Source: Solirubrobacteraceae bacterium (GTDB lineage Bacteria > Actinomycetota > Thermoleophilia > Solirubrobacterales > Solirubrobacteraceae). Taken from it: a stretch of 20,531 nt of DNA. Where the stretch lies: contig JAICUS010000031.1 of the NCBI GenBank assembly GCA_025935735.1, positions 1 through 20,531 of the forward strand, read 5' to 3'. How positions within the stretch are numbered: position 1 is the first letter of the stretch; each line of letters begins with the position of its first letter. Under the pieces are notes generated by a model, which saw only the letters and a program-made list of their open reading frames with translations, ran no database searches and was not told the DNA's origin. This document shows, piece by piece, positions 7,488-15,721 of the stretch. A program made the translations under genes and the position numbers.

Positions 7488-7515
7488 ATTCTCCGCGCGC
7501 CGCGACCCGTCACAA
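7488..7515 (-). promoter_or_regulatory. Candidate promoter for the LLM-thioesterase-encapsulin unit
   Basis: Read on the minus strand, TTGTGA (7515-7510) and GAGAAT (7493-7488) are separated by 16 bp, and transcription would begin a few bases before the ATG at 7477. Each hexamer matches about 4 of 6 bases of the sigma-70 consensus. It lies in the 61-bp divergent gap shared with the Ddn-like gene, so the two promoters are likely to interfere or be co-regulated. Inferred by eye. Confidence 0.33.
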
Positions 7516-7538
7516 TCGGGGACGGACCCTGAATTTCC

Positions 7539-7934
7539 ATGGACCTACACGTCGAGCTCTACCGCCGCACCCGCGGGCTGATCGGCCACCGCGTCCCGTT
7601 CGCGCCGCCGATGCTGCTGCTCGACCACGTCGGCGCCCGCAGCGGCAATCGGCGGACCTCGCCGCTGGCCTACGTGCGCGACGGCGACAGCTACGTGGTC
7701 ATCGCCTCCAAGGGCGGCCACCCGCGCAACCCCGGCTGGTTCCACAACCTGCGGGCGCACCCGGACACGACGATCCAGGTGGGAGCGGACAAGCGCGCCG
7801 TCCGCGCCCGCGTGGCCACGCCGGAGGAGCGCGAGCGGCTCTGGCCGCGCGCCGTCGAGGTGTGGGGACCGTACGAGAGCTACCAGCGGCGCACGAAGCG
7901 GCAGATCCCGCTTGTCATCCTGGAACCGCGATGA
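7539..7934 (+). CDS. Ddn-like deazaflavin (F420)-dependent nitroreductase-family protein
   Basis: A 131-residue split-barrel protein resembling the mycobacterial deazaflavin-dependent nitroreductase (Ddn, DUF385) family. Motifs are LLLDHVGARSGNRRTSPLAY, the strand SYVVIASKGGHPRNPGWFHN, which forms part of the F420 site, and LRAHPDTTIQVG. Family members reduce quinones, nitroaromatics or unsaturated compounds with F420H2 and often sit at the membrane surface. Length and motifs are those of an intact member. The ATG at 7539 fits the family N-terminus (short helix, then LxxHVGxRSG). Its stop overlaps the globin start by 4 bp. The pairing with an LLM-class enzyme on the opposite strand points to an F420-producing host. 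Confidence 0.88.
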   Translation: MDLHVELYRRTRGLIGHRVPFAPPMLLLDHVGARSGNRRTSPLAYVRDGDSYVVIASKGGHPRNPGWFHNLRAHPDTTIQVGADKRAVRARVATPEERERLWPRAVEVWGPYESYQRRTKRQIPLVILEPR

Positions 7935-8344
7935 AGGACATCGACACCCGCGCCGACTGCGAGCGGCTGGTCCGCGCGTTCTATGAGCGCGCGTTCGCCG
8001 ACGACATGATCGGCTGGCTGTTCACGGACGTCGCCCAGCTCGACCTCGAGGCCCACATCCCCCGGATCGCCGCGTTCTGGGAGACGATCCTGCTCGGCGC
8101 GCGCACCTACGGCGGCGGCGCCTTCGGCCCCCACGCCGCGCTGCACGCCAAGGTCCCGCTGCGCTCGGCCCACTTCGGCCGCTGGGTGATGCTGTGGAGC
8201 GAGACCGTCGACGATCTGTTCGCCGGCGAGCGCGCCGAGCTGGCCAAGGCCCACGCCGCCCGCGTCGCCCAGGCCTTCCACCGCCGGCTGCAGGAGCTGC
8301 CGCTCGCCCCCGCCGGCGGGCTCACCATCCGCCACTACGGCTGA
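7931..8344 (+). CDS. Group III truncated haemoglobin
   Basis: A 137-residue globin of the short 2-over-2 type. Visible elements are the B-helix Tyr18 (B10) in VRAFYERAF, His42 (probable E7) in LEAHIPRIAAFWETILLG, the F-region PHAALHAKVPLRSAHFGRW with His68 the likely haem-ligating proximal histidine, and Trp84 or Trp88 on the G helix (RWVMLW), the area of the TrpG8 of group III proteins such as Campylobacter Ctb. The WETILLG and HFxRW patterns set it apart from groups I and II. Proposed roles for the group are oxygen or peroxide chemistry and NO defence. The ATG lies in the ATGA overlap with the Ddn-like gene, so the two are made together. Which of His68 or His72 is the ligand is not settled by eye. 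Confidence 0.9.
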   Translation: MKDIDTRADCERLVRAFYERAFADDMIGWLFTDVAQLDLEAHIPRIAAFWETILLGARTYGGGAFGPHAALHAKVPLRSAHFGRWVMLWSETVDDLFAGERAELAKAHAARVAQAFHRRLQELPLAPAGGLTIRHYG

Positions 8345-8355
8345 TCGCAGACCAA

Positions 8356-8384
8356 TTCAAGCTCGGTCGCCCGGCGTCGATATC
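8356..8384 (+). promoter_or_regulatory. Weak candidate promoter before the GGDEF-EAL gene
   Basis: TTCAAG (8356-8361) and GATATC (8379-8384) are separated by 17 bp in the 48-bp gap before the ATG at 8393. GGGGTGA directly before the ATG could be a poorly spaced ribosome site or part of a very short leader. The hexamers are only partial matches. Confidence 0.25.
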
Positions 8385-8392
8385 CGGGGTGA

Positions 8393-10759
8393 ATGCGACG
8401 CTTCCGTCGTCCAACCGCCGTGCCGGCGCCGCGCCGCGCACCCAGGCGTCTCCGGCGCTGGCGCTTCGTGCCGCTGCTCGTCGCAGCGGCGGCGGTGATC
8501 GGCGCCATGGTGGCGGTCGGGGAGGCGGCCCGCCGCGACGCCGACCGCGCCCGGCAGGCGCAGGCGGTGCTCGAGAGCGTGCGCAGCGCCAGCATGGAGC
8601 TGAACGCGATCACGTGGCGCAGTCTGGCCAGCGACGCCACCACCCACAAGGTCGCCCCGTTCTCGGTCGGCAACTCGGCGTACACGGACGTCGTGCGCCA
8701 CCTGCACGAGCTGCGGGCGCTGGGCGTCCCGCGGGCGCGCACGGCCGACGTCGAGCGGCGCGTCGGCGACGTCTACGGCGCCGGCGTCAACGCGCAGATC
8801 ATCGCGCACACGAACCCCGTCGCGGCGGAGCGCATGGCCGACACGACGTTCGCCGGCACCGTGCAGCACCTCGACGCCGCGCTCTCGCGCACCAAGCAGC
8901 GCCAGCAGGAGCTGGCCACCGCCGCGCTCAGGCGCTCGCGGATCGCCTGGCTGGGATCGCTGCTGGTCGGGCTGGCGCTGCTCGGGCTCCTGGCCTGGCG
9001 CCTGCACCGGATGCAGCGCGGCGCCGCACTCGCCGAGCACGCGCGGGCGGCGGAGCGCCGGGGCGATGAGCGCGTCCGCGCGCTGGTGCGCCACTCCAGC
9101 GACGTCGTGGCCGTGATCGACGCGACGGCCGGGATCCGCTGGATCGCCGAGTCCGTCACCGGCATGCTGGGGTACGCGCCGGCGAGCCTCGTCGGCGGCA
9201 GCTTCCTCGCGCTGGTGCATCAGGACGAGGCCGGCGGCGCGGCCGCCTTCCTCGAGCACGTCGGCGCCGAGCAGGGGCGCATCGGCACGCTGAGCATGCG
9301 CATGCGCGGGGCGGACGGCCGGCATCGCCAGCTGGAGGTGGTGGCCGACAACCACATCGACGACCCGATCATCGGCGGCCTGCTGCTCAACCTGCGCGAC
9401 GTCTCCGAACGGCTCGCGCTGGAGCGGCAGCTGCGCCACCAGGCGTTCCACGACACGCTCACCGGGCTGGCCAACCGCGCGCTGTTCGAGGACCGGCTGA
9501 CGCAGGCCCTGGCGCGGGCGCGGCGCACGGGGACGCGCCTGGCCGTGCTGTTCGTGGATCTCGACGACTTCAAGACGGTCAACGACAGCCTCGGGCACGC
9601 CGCCGGCGACGAGCTGCTGCGGACGATCGCGGGGCGCCTGGAGGGCGCGCTGCGCACGCAGGACACCGCCGCCCGCCTGGGCGGCGACGAGTTCGCGGCC
9701 CTGCTGGAGGACGTCAGCGGCGAGGCCGAGGCGCTGGAGGTGGCCGAGCGGGTCCGGCGGGCGCTCGAGCCGGCGGCGACGATCGGCACGCGCGAGCTGC
9801 TCCCCTCGGCCAGCATCGGCGTCGCCTGCCCGGCCGCGGACGCCGGCGCCGAGGAGGTCCTGCGCAACGCCGACCTCGCCATGTACGCCGCGAAGGACCG
9901 CGGGAAGGCCCAGGTCGCGGGCTTCGAGGACGCGATGCACGCTCGAGTGAGCGAGCGCCTGGAGCTCAGCGCGCAGCTGGCCAAGGCGCTCGAGCAGGAC
10001 GAGCTCGCGCTGGTCTATCAGCCGGTCGTCGACCTCGGCTCCACGACCATGACCGGCGTGGAGGCGCTGCTGCGCTGGGACCATCCCACGCGGGGACGCC
10101 TCGCCCCGGACCGCTTCATACCGCTGGCCGAGTCCACCGGCGCGATCGTCCCGATCGGGCGCTGGGTGCTGGGCACCGCCTGTGCGCAGCTGCGTCGCTG
10201 GGACGAGACGCACACGGGGCGGGACGCGCTGACCATGAGCGTGAACGTCTCCACGCGCCAGCTCGCCGATCCGGAGTTCCCCGCCCACGTGCGCGAGGCG
10301 CTCGCGGCCACCGGCGTGGCGGCACCGCGGCTGACCCTGGAGATCACCGAGCACCTGCTCGTCGAGGACAGCGAGCACATCCACGGTCAGCTCGCCGAGC
10401 TCAAGCGCATCGGCGTCCAGCTGGCCGTCGACGACTTCGGCACCGGATACTCCGCGCTCAGCTACATGCGCAGCTTCCCCATCGACACGCTGAAGATCGA
10501 CCGCTCCTTCACGTCGGGCATCGACCAGGACGCGGAGAAGGCGGGGATCGTGCGCGCGATCGTGGAGATGGGCCACCAGCTGCGGCTGAAGATCGTCACC
10601 GAGGGCATCGAGCAGCCCGCCGAGGCCGCGCTGCTGCGCGACTTCCGGTCCGACTACGGGCAGGGCTACCTCTTCTCGCGTCCGGTCGAGGCCGCCGCCA
10701 TCGAAGGGCTGCTCGGCGCCGGCTCAAGTCGGCTGCTCACCGGCCGATCCACAGGGTGA
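8393..10759 (+). CDS. Membrane PAS-GGDEF-EAL cyclic-di-GMP turnover protein
   Basis: A 788-residue bifunctional-type signalling protein. An Arg-rich N-terminus precedes a transmembrane helix (about 25-43), a helical extracytoplasmic sensor of about 140 residues, a second helix (about 184-203), a PAS domain (about 224-340), GGDEF (about 345-510) and EAL (about 520-775). The cyclase site is intact (RLGGDEF, Gly430-Phe434) and an inhibitory I-site RTQD lies at 421-424, exactly five residues upstream. The phosphodiesterase domain keeps EALLRW (557-562), NVSTRQL, LEITEHLL, DDFGTGYSAL, LKIDRSF, VTEGIEQ and the terminal QGYLFSRP. Both activities therefore look possible. The signal sensed is unknown. 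A small secreted-protein gene follows 1 bp after the stop. Confidence 0.95.
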   Translation: MRRFRRPTAVPAPRRAPRRLRRWRFVPLLVAAAAVIGAMVAVGEAARRDADRARQAQAVLESVRSASMELNAITWRSLASDATTHKVAPFSVGNSAYTDVVRHLHELRALGVPRARTADVERRVGDVYGAGVNAQIIAHTNPVAAERMADTTFAGTVQHLDAALSRTKQRQQELATAALRRSRIAWLGSLLVGLALLGLLAWRLHRMQRGAALAEHARAAERRGDERVRALVRHSSDVVAVIDATAGIRWIAESVTGMLGYAPASLVGGSFLALVHQDEAGGAAAFLEHVGAEQGRIGTLSMRMRGADGRHRQLEVVADNHIDDPIIGGLLLNLRDVSERLALERQLRHQAFHDTLTGLANRALFEDRLTQALARARRTGTRLAVLFVDLDDFKTVNDSLGHAAGDELLRTIAGRLEGALRTQDTAARLGGDEFAALLEDVSGEAEALEVAERVRRALEPAATIGTRELLPSASIGVACPAADAGAEEVLRNADLAMYAAKDRGKAQVAGFEDAMHARVSERLELSAQLAKALEQDELALVYQPVVDLGSTTMTGVEALLRWDHPTRGRLAPDRFIPLAESTGAIVPIGRWVLGTACAQLRRWDETHTGRDALTMSVNVSTRQLADPEFPAHVREALAATGVAAPRLTLEITEHLLVEDSEHIHGQLAELKRIGVQLAVDDFGTGYSALSYMRSFPIDTLKIDRSFTSGIDQDAEKAGIVRAIVEMGHQLRLKIVTEGIEQPAEAALLRDFRSDYGQGYLFSRPVEAAAIEGLLGAGSSRLLTGRSTG

Positions 10760-10760
10760 G

Positions 10761-11231
10761 ATGACCCTGCGCAGCACCCCCATCCGCATCGCCGCGCTCG
10801 TGGCCGCGATCGCCGCGCTGTGCGCGGTCGCCCTGCAGCGGCCCGCGAGCGCGGCCGCGCGCTCGCTGTCGCTGGACATCAACGGCAGCGCGCGGGTGGT
10901 GCCGGGCAACGGTACCGCGCTCAAGCAGGTCGGGACCTTCAGCGGCCGCCCGTTCGGCCAGGGCACGCTCCGCCTGACGACCCGGCTCGGGCAGGGCAAG
11001 GGCGCAGCGTTCACGTTCTCTTTGACGACCTCGCGCGGCAGCGTCAGCGGCTCCGGCACGATCGCGCTCAAGCTCGGCAAGAAGCTCGTGTCCTACCACG
11101 GCACGGCGAGCATCACGTCCGGGACCGGCGCGTTCCGCAGCTACCGGGCGCGGAACCTGCGCGTCACGGGCAGCGGCGGGCTGACCGCCAAGAGCTATCC
11201 GATCCACCTCACCGGCTCGCTGACGGCCTAG
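10761..11231 (+). CDS. Small secreted protein of unknown function
   Basis: A 156-residue protein with a clear Sec signal peptide: basic MTLRSTPIR, hydrophobic core IAALVAAIAALCAVAL, and a probable cleavage after ASA near residue 31. The mature part is Gly/Ser/Thr-rich with alternating beta-strand character (TFSGRPFGQGTLRLTTRLG, SGSGTIALKL, ITSGTGAFRSY). The SGTGAFRSYRARNLRVTGSG region faintly recalls the GTGAYxGxxGxG pattern of dirigent/allene-oxide-cyclase-like barrels, but I do not claim that fold. The start codon is preceded at once by AGGGTGAG, which overlaps the stop of the c-di-GMP gene, so the two are probably cotranscribed. It converges on the acyl-CoA synthetase gene with only 6 bp between stops. 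Confidence 0.7.
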   Translation: MTLRSTPIRIAALVAAIAALCAVALQRPASAAARSLSLDINGSARVVPGNGTALKQVGTFSGRPFGQGTLRLTTRLGQGKGAAFTFSLTTSRGSVSGSGTIALKLGKKLVSYHGTASITSGTGAFRSYRARNLRVTGSGGLTAKSYPIHLTGSLTA

Positions 11232-11237
11232 ATCCGA

Positions 11238-12722
11238 TCAGGAGCGCGCAGAGTCGGGCAGCTGGATCTCGCGCTTGAGGATCTTGCCCGTCGGGCCCTT
11301 GGGCAGCTCGTCGGCGAACCAGACGACCCGGGGGTACTTGTAGGCGGCCACGCGCTGCTTCATGTAGTCGCGGACCTCCTCGGCGCTGGCCTGCTCGCCC
11401 TCCTTGAGCACCACGACCGCGCCGACCTCCTCGCCGAGCGACTCGTGCGGGACGCCGAGCACCGCGGCCTCCATCACCGACGGGTGCTCGTAGAGGACCT
11501 CCTCGAGCTCGCGCGGGTAGACGTTGTAGCCGCCGCGGATGATCAGGTCCTTCTTGCGGTCGACGATCGAGAAGTAGCCGTCGTCGTCGACCACGGCGAC
11601 GTCGCCGGTGTGGAACCAGCCGTCGCCCAGCTCGTCGCGGTTCCAGTAGCCCTTCATCACGAACGGGCCGCGCATGACGATCTCCCCCGGCTCGCCCGGC
11701 GGCAGCTCGTCGCCGTCGTCGTCGACCACCTTCATCTCGGTCCCGCCCACCGGCAGGCCGATCGTGCCGGGCTTGCGCTCGCGGTCGGGGAGGTTGAACG
11801 ACGCCATCCCGGTGGTCTCGGAGAGCCCGTAGCCCTCGAGCACCTTGGCGCCGAACGCCTCGTCGAAGCCGCGCAGGACCTCGACCGGCAGCGCGGAGCC
11901 GCCGGAGACGCACAGGTCCAGCGACGAGGTGTCGAAGCTCTCGCGCTCCGGGTGGTGCAGCAGCGCGGTGTACATCGTCGGCACGCCGCCGAACGTCGTC
12001 ACCTTGTCGCGCTGGATCACCTCGAGCACCTTGCCCGCCTCGAAGCGCGGGACGAGCGTGAGCAGCCCGCGCGCCCGCACGGTGACGTTCATGATCGAGT
12101 TCATCCCGAACACGTGGAAGAGGGGCAGCGCGGCCAGCGTCACGGAGTCGGGCCCGGCGTCGACGAGGTCGCGCCCCACCTGCGCGCCGGCGCTGAGGTT
12201 GGCGTGGGTGAGCGTGGCGCCCTTGGGCGTGCCGGTGGTGCCGGACGTGTAGACGATGACCGCGGGGTCGTCGTCGGCGCGCTCGGCGATCTCGCCCCAC
12301 GGCTGCGCGCTGCCCACCATCTGCTCGAACTCGCCGGGCGCCACGAGCACGCACTTCGCACCGGCCGCCTCGGCGCCGGCCCGCGCCGGCTCGCCGAACT
12401 GGTGCCAGGCGAACAGGACCTTCGCGCCCGAGTCGCTGAGCGAATGCTCGATCTCGCGGCCCTTGAGCAGCGGGTTCAACGGCACGACGACGGCGCCGAG
12501 CCGCAGGATCCCGAAGTACAGGACCGGGAAGTAGGGCACGTTGGGCAGCTGCAGCCCGACGCGGTCGCCGGCCTGCACGCCCTTGCCGCGCAGCAGCCCG
12601 GCGGCGTGCTTGGTCGCGCCGTCGAACAGCGCGTAGTTGAACACGAGGTCGTCGAGCTTGACCGCGGGGCGGTCGGGCGCCTCGGCGGCGGCCGCGGCGA
12701 GCTCGGTGGCGAAGTTGGTCAT
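11238..12722 (-). CDS. Acyl-CoA synthetase / long-chain fatty-acid CoA ligase
   Basis: A 494-residue member of the ANL adenylate-forming superfamily. It activates a carboxylic acid to the acyl-AMP and then to the CoA thioester. Motifs in order: the ATP-binding loop YTSGTTGTPKG (158-168), LPLFHVFGMN, GGVPTMYTALL, YGLSETTG, then GDGWFHTGDVAVVDDDGYF and DRKKDLIIRGGYNVYPRELE at the hinge, and the C-terminal lysine in LPKGPTGKILKREI. All core residues are present. The ATG overlaps the stop of the reductase gene by 4 bp. It is the last gene of a five-gene unit with a dehydrogenase, SDR and hydrolase, consistent with activation of a fatty or other acyl acid for oxidation. Chain length is not predictable. 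Confidence 0.93.
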   Translation of the reverse strand: MTNFATELAAAAAEAPDRPAVKLDDLVFNYALFDGATKHAAGLLRGKGVQAGDRVGLQLPNVPYFPVLYFGILRLGAVVVPLNPLLKGREIEHSLSDSGAKVLFAWHQFGEPARAGAEAAGAKCVLVAPGEFEQMVGSAQPWGEIAERADDDPAVIVYTSGTTGTPKGATLTHANLSAGAQVGRDLVDAGPDSVTLAALPLFHVFGMNSIMNVTVRARGLLTLVPRFEAGKVLEVIQRDKVTTFGGVPTMYTALLHHPERESFDTSSLDLCVSGGSALPVEVLRGFDEAFGAKVLEGYGLSETTGMASFNLPDRERKPGTIGLPVGGTEMKVVDDDGDELPPGEPGEIVMRGPFVMKGYWNRDELGDGWFHTGDVAVVDDDGYFSIVDRKKDLIIRGGYNVYPRELEEVLYEHPSVMEAAVLGVPHESLGEEVGAVVVLKEGEQASAEEVRDYMKQRVAAYKYPRVVWFADELPKGPTGKILKREIQLPDSARS

Positions 12723-13717
12723 GTCAGCTCCAGAACCAGCTTGCCCACGTTCTCCCCGCGGAACAGCATCTGGAGCGTCTCCGGGAAGTCGTCGACGGTC
12801 CCGCGCACGACGTGCTCCTTGACCTTCAGCGAGCCGTCGGCCACCCAGCCGGCGAGCTCGTTCAGCGCCTGCGCGTTCTTGTCGGGATAGTCGAACACGA
12901 GAAAGCCCTGCATGCGGGCGCGGCGGACGAGCAGCATCATGTAGTTGCGCGGCCCGCGCGGCGCGCTGTTGTACTGGCTGATCGCGCCGCAGATCACCAC
13001 GCGCGCGTGCATCGCCAGGTTCGCCAGCGCGGCGTCGAGGATCTCGCCGCCGACGTTGTCGAAGTAGACGTCGATGCCGTCGGGGCAGTGCTCGCGCAGC
13101 GGCCGCGTCACGTCGCCGGCGCGGTAGTCGATCGCCGCGTCGAAGCCGAGCTCGTCCGTGAGCAGCGCGCACTTCTCCGGCCCGCCGGCGATCCCGACGA
13201 CCCGGCAGCCCTTGATCTTGGCGATCTGGCCGGCCACCGACCCGACCGCGCCGGCCGCGCCCGACACCACGACGGTTTCCCCGTCCTGCAGGTCGCCCAC
13301 CTCGAACAGGCCGAAGTAGGCGGTCAGGCCGGTCATGCCCAGCGCGCCGAGATAGGTGGCGGGCGGCGCCTTGTCGAGGTCGACCTTCCGGACGCCGCGG
13401 CCGTCCGAGACGACGCACGACTGGACGCCGAACGTGCTCACGAGGTGGTCGCCCGGCTGGAAGTCCGGGTGGCGCGACTCCGTGACCTCGACCACGGTGT
13501 TGGCCCGCATCACGGCGCCGAGCTGCACCGGCGGCGCGTACGAGGGGCCCTCGTTCAGCCAGCCGCGCATCGCCGGGTCGCACGAGATGGCCAGCGTGCG
13601 GGCGGCGAACTGGCCGTCTTCCGGCTCCGGCAGCTCCTCGCTGACGTGCTCCCAGTCGTCGGGCTTGACCTCGCCCTTGGGGCGGCGGGCGAGGCGGATC
13701 TGGCGGCTCTCAGACAT
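12719..13717 (-). CDS. NADP-dependent MDR oxidoreductase (PTGR / leukotriene B4 dehydrogenase / CurA-like)
   Basis: A 332-residue zinc-free medium-chain reductase. The N-terminal part ([19 protein letters not shown], then [13 protein letters not shown]) matches the prostaglandin-reductase/CurA branch, which reduces carbon-carbon double bonds conjugated to a carbonyl. The Rossmann domain has [45 protein letters not shown] and [16 protein letters not shown]. It ends [23 protein letters not shown]. No catalytic-zinc cysteine/histidine pattern is present, as expected for this branch. It overlaps the acyl-CoA dehydrogenase stop by 8 bp and the synthetase start by 4 bp. In this context it may handle an enoyl intermediate of the same acid, which is an inference. 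Confidence 0.9.
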   Translation of the reverse strand: MSESRQIRLARRPKGEVKPDDWEHVSEELPEPEDGQFAARTLAISCDPAMRGWLNEGPSYAPPVQLGAVMRANTVVEVTESRHPDFQPGDHLVSTFGVQSCVVSDGRGVRKVDLDKAPPATYLGALGMTGLTAYFGLFEVGDLQDGETVVVSGAAGAVGSVAGQIAKIKGCRVVGIAGGPEKCALLTDELGFDAAIDYRAGDVTRPLREHCPDGIDVYFDNVGGEILDAALANLAMHARVVICGAISQYNSAPRGPRNYMMLLVRRARMQGFLVFDYPDKNAQALNELAGWVADGSLKVKEHVVRGTVDDFPETLQMLFRGENVGKLVLELT

Positions 13718-14936
13718 GGACGGGCTCCCAGCGCCGCAGCTCGCGCTGGGCGATCGTGCGCTTGTGGACCTCGTCGGGCCCGTCCGCGAGCCGCAGCGTG
13801 CGCAGGTGGGCGTACATGCTGGCCAGCGGGAAGTCGTCGGACACGCCGCCGCCGCCGTGGACCTGGATCGCCCGGTCGACGATCTTCAGCGCGACGGTCG
13901 GCGCCGCGACCTTGATCGCCGCGATCTCCACGCGCGCGTGGCGGTTGCCGACGGTGTCCATCAGCCAGGCGGTCTTCATGGTCAGCAGCCGGATCATCTC
14001 CAGCTCGATCCGCGCCTCGGCGATCCAGTCCTGGATGTTCGCGTTCTCGGCCACGGGCTTGCCGAAGGTGACCCGCGACAGCGCCCGCTGGCAGAGGAGA
14101 TCGAGGGCGCGCTCGGCCATGCCGATCGTGCGCATGCAGTGGTGGATGCGGCCCGGCCCGAGGCGCGCCTGGCTGATCATGAACCCGTCGCCCTCGCCGG
14201 CCAGCAGCGCGCTCGCCGGGACGCGGACGTCGTCGAAGACCACCTCGGCGTGGCCCTCGCGGTCCTGGTAGCCGAAGACCGGCAGCCCGCGCACGAGCGT
14301 GATCCCCGGCGTGTCGAGGGGCACCACGAGCATGCTCTGCTGGCGCCGGATGGGGATATCAGTCCCGCCCACCCCGGTCTTGCCCATCACGATCAAGACC
14401 TTGCAGTGGGCGTGCAGCGCGTTGGACGTCCACCACTTGCGGCCGTTGATCACGTAGTCGTCGCCGTCGCGCTCGATGCGGGTCTCGATGTTCGTGGCGT
14501 CGCTCGATGCCACCGCCGGCTCGGTCATGGCGAACGCGGAGCGGATCTCGCCGGCCAGCAGCGGCTTGAGCCACTGCTCCTTGTGCTCGTCGGTGCCGAA
14601 CAGCGTCAGCACCTCCATGTTGCCGGTGTCGGGGGCGCTGCAGTTCATCGCCTCCGGCGCCAGGTGGGCGCTGCGGCCCATGATCTCGGCCAGCGGCGCA
14701 TAGTCGGCGTTGCTCAGCCCCGGGCCCCACTCTGGGTGGGGATGGAAGAGGTTCCACAGACCGCGGCGCTGGGCCTCCTCCTTGAGCTCCTCCAGGACGG
14801 GCGGGTGGAAGTGCGGGTCGCCGGCGTCGCGCATCTGCTGCTCATAGACGGCCTCGGCGGGATAGATGTGGTCGTCCATGAACGCGCCGACGCGCTCGAT
14901 GTACTCCCGGCAGCGGTCTGAGTGCTCGAAGTTCAT
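13710..14936 (-). CDS. Acyl-CoA dehydrogenase family protein (ACAD10/11-like)
   Basis: A 408-residue flavoprotein expected to introduce an alpha,beta double bond into an acyl-CoA. The N-terminal helical domain includes [20 protein letters not shown] and [14 protein letters not shown], typical of the ACAD10/11 branch. [19 protein letters not shown] forms the FAD/substrate loop, followed by [33 protein letters not shown] and [20 protein letters not shown] belong to the C-terminal flavin-binding bundle. Near the end, [15 protein letters not shown] occupies the place where medium-chain enzymes have YEGTxQI, so the catalytic base position carries Asp rather than Glu. The ATG overlaps the SDR stop by 4 bp. 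The electron acceptor would be an ETF encoded elsewhere. Confidence 0.93.
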   Translation of the reverse strand: MNFEHSDRCREYIERVGAFMDDHIYPAEAVYEQQMRDAGDPHFHPPVLEELKEEAQRRGLWNLFHPHPEWGPGLSNADYAPLAEIMGRSAHLAPEAMNCSAPDTGNMEVLTLFGTDEHKEQWLKPLLAGEIRSAFAMTEPAVASSDATNIETRIERDGDDYVINGRKWWTSNALHAHCKVLIVMGKTGVGGTDIPIRRQQSMLVVPLDTPGITLVRGLPVFGYQDREGHAEVVFDDVRVPASALLAGEGDGFMISQARLGPGRIHHCMRTIGMAERALDLLCQRALSRVTFGKPVAENANIQDWIAEARIELEMIRLLTMKTAWLMDTVGNRHARVEIAAIKVAAPTVALKIVDRAIQVHGGGGVSDDFPLASMYAHLRTLRLADGPDEVHKRTIAQRELRRWEPVHV

Positions 14937-15709
14937 GCGCGGACGAACTGGCGCATGCGCTCCAGCCAGCGGTCGGGGTCGTTGGCCTTGTGTTGCATGT
15001 AGCGGGCCACCTCCGGGTGGGGCAGGATCAGGAAGCGCTCCTCGCGGATGCCTTGGACGACGGCCTCGGCCACGTCCTCGGGCTCGAGGATCGCGCCGCC
15101 GGCCTGCATCGAGCGCATGCCGGCGGAGCCCTCGGCGGCCACGTCGAGCATCGGCGTGCGCACGGCCTGCGGGCACACGCAGGACACGCGGATGCCGGCG
15201 TCGCGGTAGTTGATGGCCAGCCACTCGGCCGCCGCGACCGCCGCGTGCTTGGTGGTCGAGTAGGCGAGCGCGTCGACCTGGGTGAGCAGCCCGGCGGCCG
15301 AGGCGGTGCTGACCAGGTAGCCCTCGCCGCGCTCGATCATCCCGGGCAGGACCGCGCGGGCGGCCCAGATGTGGGCCATCGTGTTGATCTCCCAGGTGGC
15401 CTGCCAGGCGTCGTCGTCGCCCTCCGGCCCGCCGGGCGGGCCGGCGACGCCCGCGTTGGAGAAGAAGAGGTCGATCGGGCCATTGGCGTCGGTTGCCGCT
15501 GCGACGAGGGCCTTGATGCTGTCCTGGCTTCTGACGTCGACCTGCGCGGCGCGGTGGCCGATCTCGTCCGCGACCTTCCGCGCCCCGGCGTCATCGAGGT
15601 CCGCGACCACCACCGCCCGGGCGCCCTCGGCGGCGAACCGGCGCGCGACCGCGCTGCCGATCCCGCCGGCCGCGCCGGTGACGACGACGTGGGAGTCTCT
15701 GAGCTCCAT
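14933..15709 (-). CDS. Short-chain dehydrogenase/reductase (classical SDR)
   Basis: A 258-residue NAD(P)-dependent alcohol/ketone oxidoreductase. The cofactor loop TGAAGGIG (11-18) follows the first strand, and ADLDD after the second strand has an acidic residue that favours NAD(H). FSNAGVAGP carries the NAG motif, and the catalytic set is Ser137, Tyr150 and Lys154 in the stretch from STASAAGLL to [14 protein letters not shown] forms the usual substrate-side loop. It ends with a basic [10 protein letters not shown]. In this operon it could oxidise a hydroxyacyl or alcohol intermediate. The gene starts 12 bp after the hydrolase stop and its stop overlaps the acyl-CoA dehydrogenase start, so it is within the same transcript. 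Confidence 0.92.
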   Translation of the reverse strand: MELRDSHVVVTGAAGGIGSAVARRFAAEGARAVVVADLDDAGARKVADEIGHRAAQVDVRSQDSIKALVAAATDANGPIDLFFSNAGVAGPPGGPEGDDDAWQATWEINTMAHIWAARAVLPGMIERGEGYLVSTASAAGLLTQVDALAYSTTKHAAVAAAEWLAINYRDAGIRVSCVCPQAVRTPMLDVAAEGSAGMRSMQAGGAILEPEDVAEAVVQGIREERFLILPHPEVARYMQHKANDPDRWLERMRQFVRA

Positions 15710-15721
15710 CGTGGCGGGACG

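Noticed and set aside
7478..7540. 21-residue N-terminal extension of the LLM-class oxidoreductase
   Set aside because: The extra residues fall in the divergent promoter gap and would overlap the Ddn-like start. The family fold begins at MRVGVAF.
8357..10576. A 739-codon minus-strand open frame opposite the GGDEF-EAL gene
   Set aside because: It is antisense to a complete multidomain protein with all catalytic motifs. The translation is low-complexity and lacks recognisable domains.
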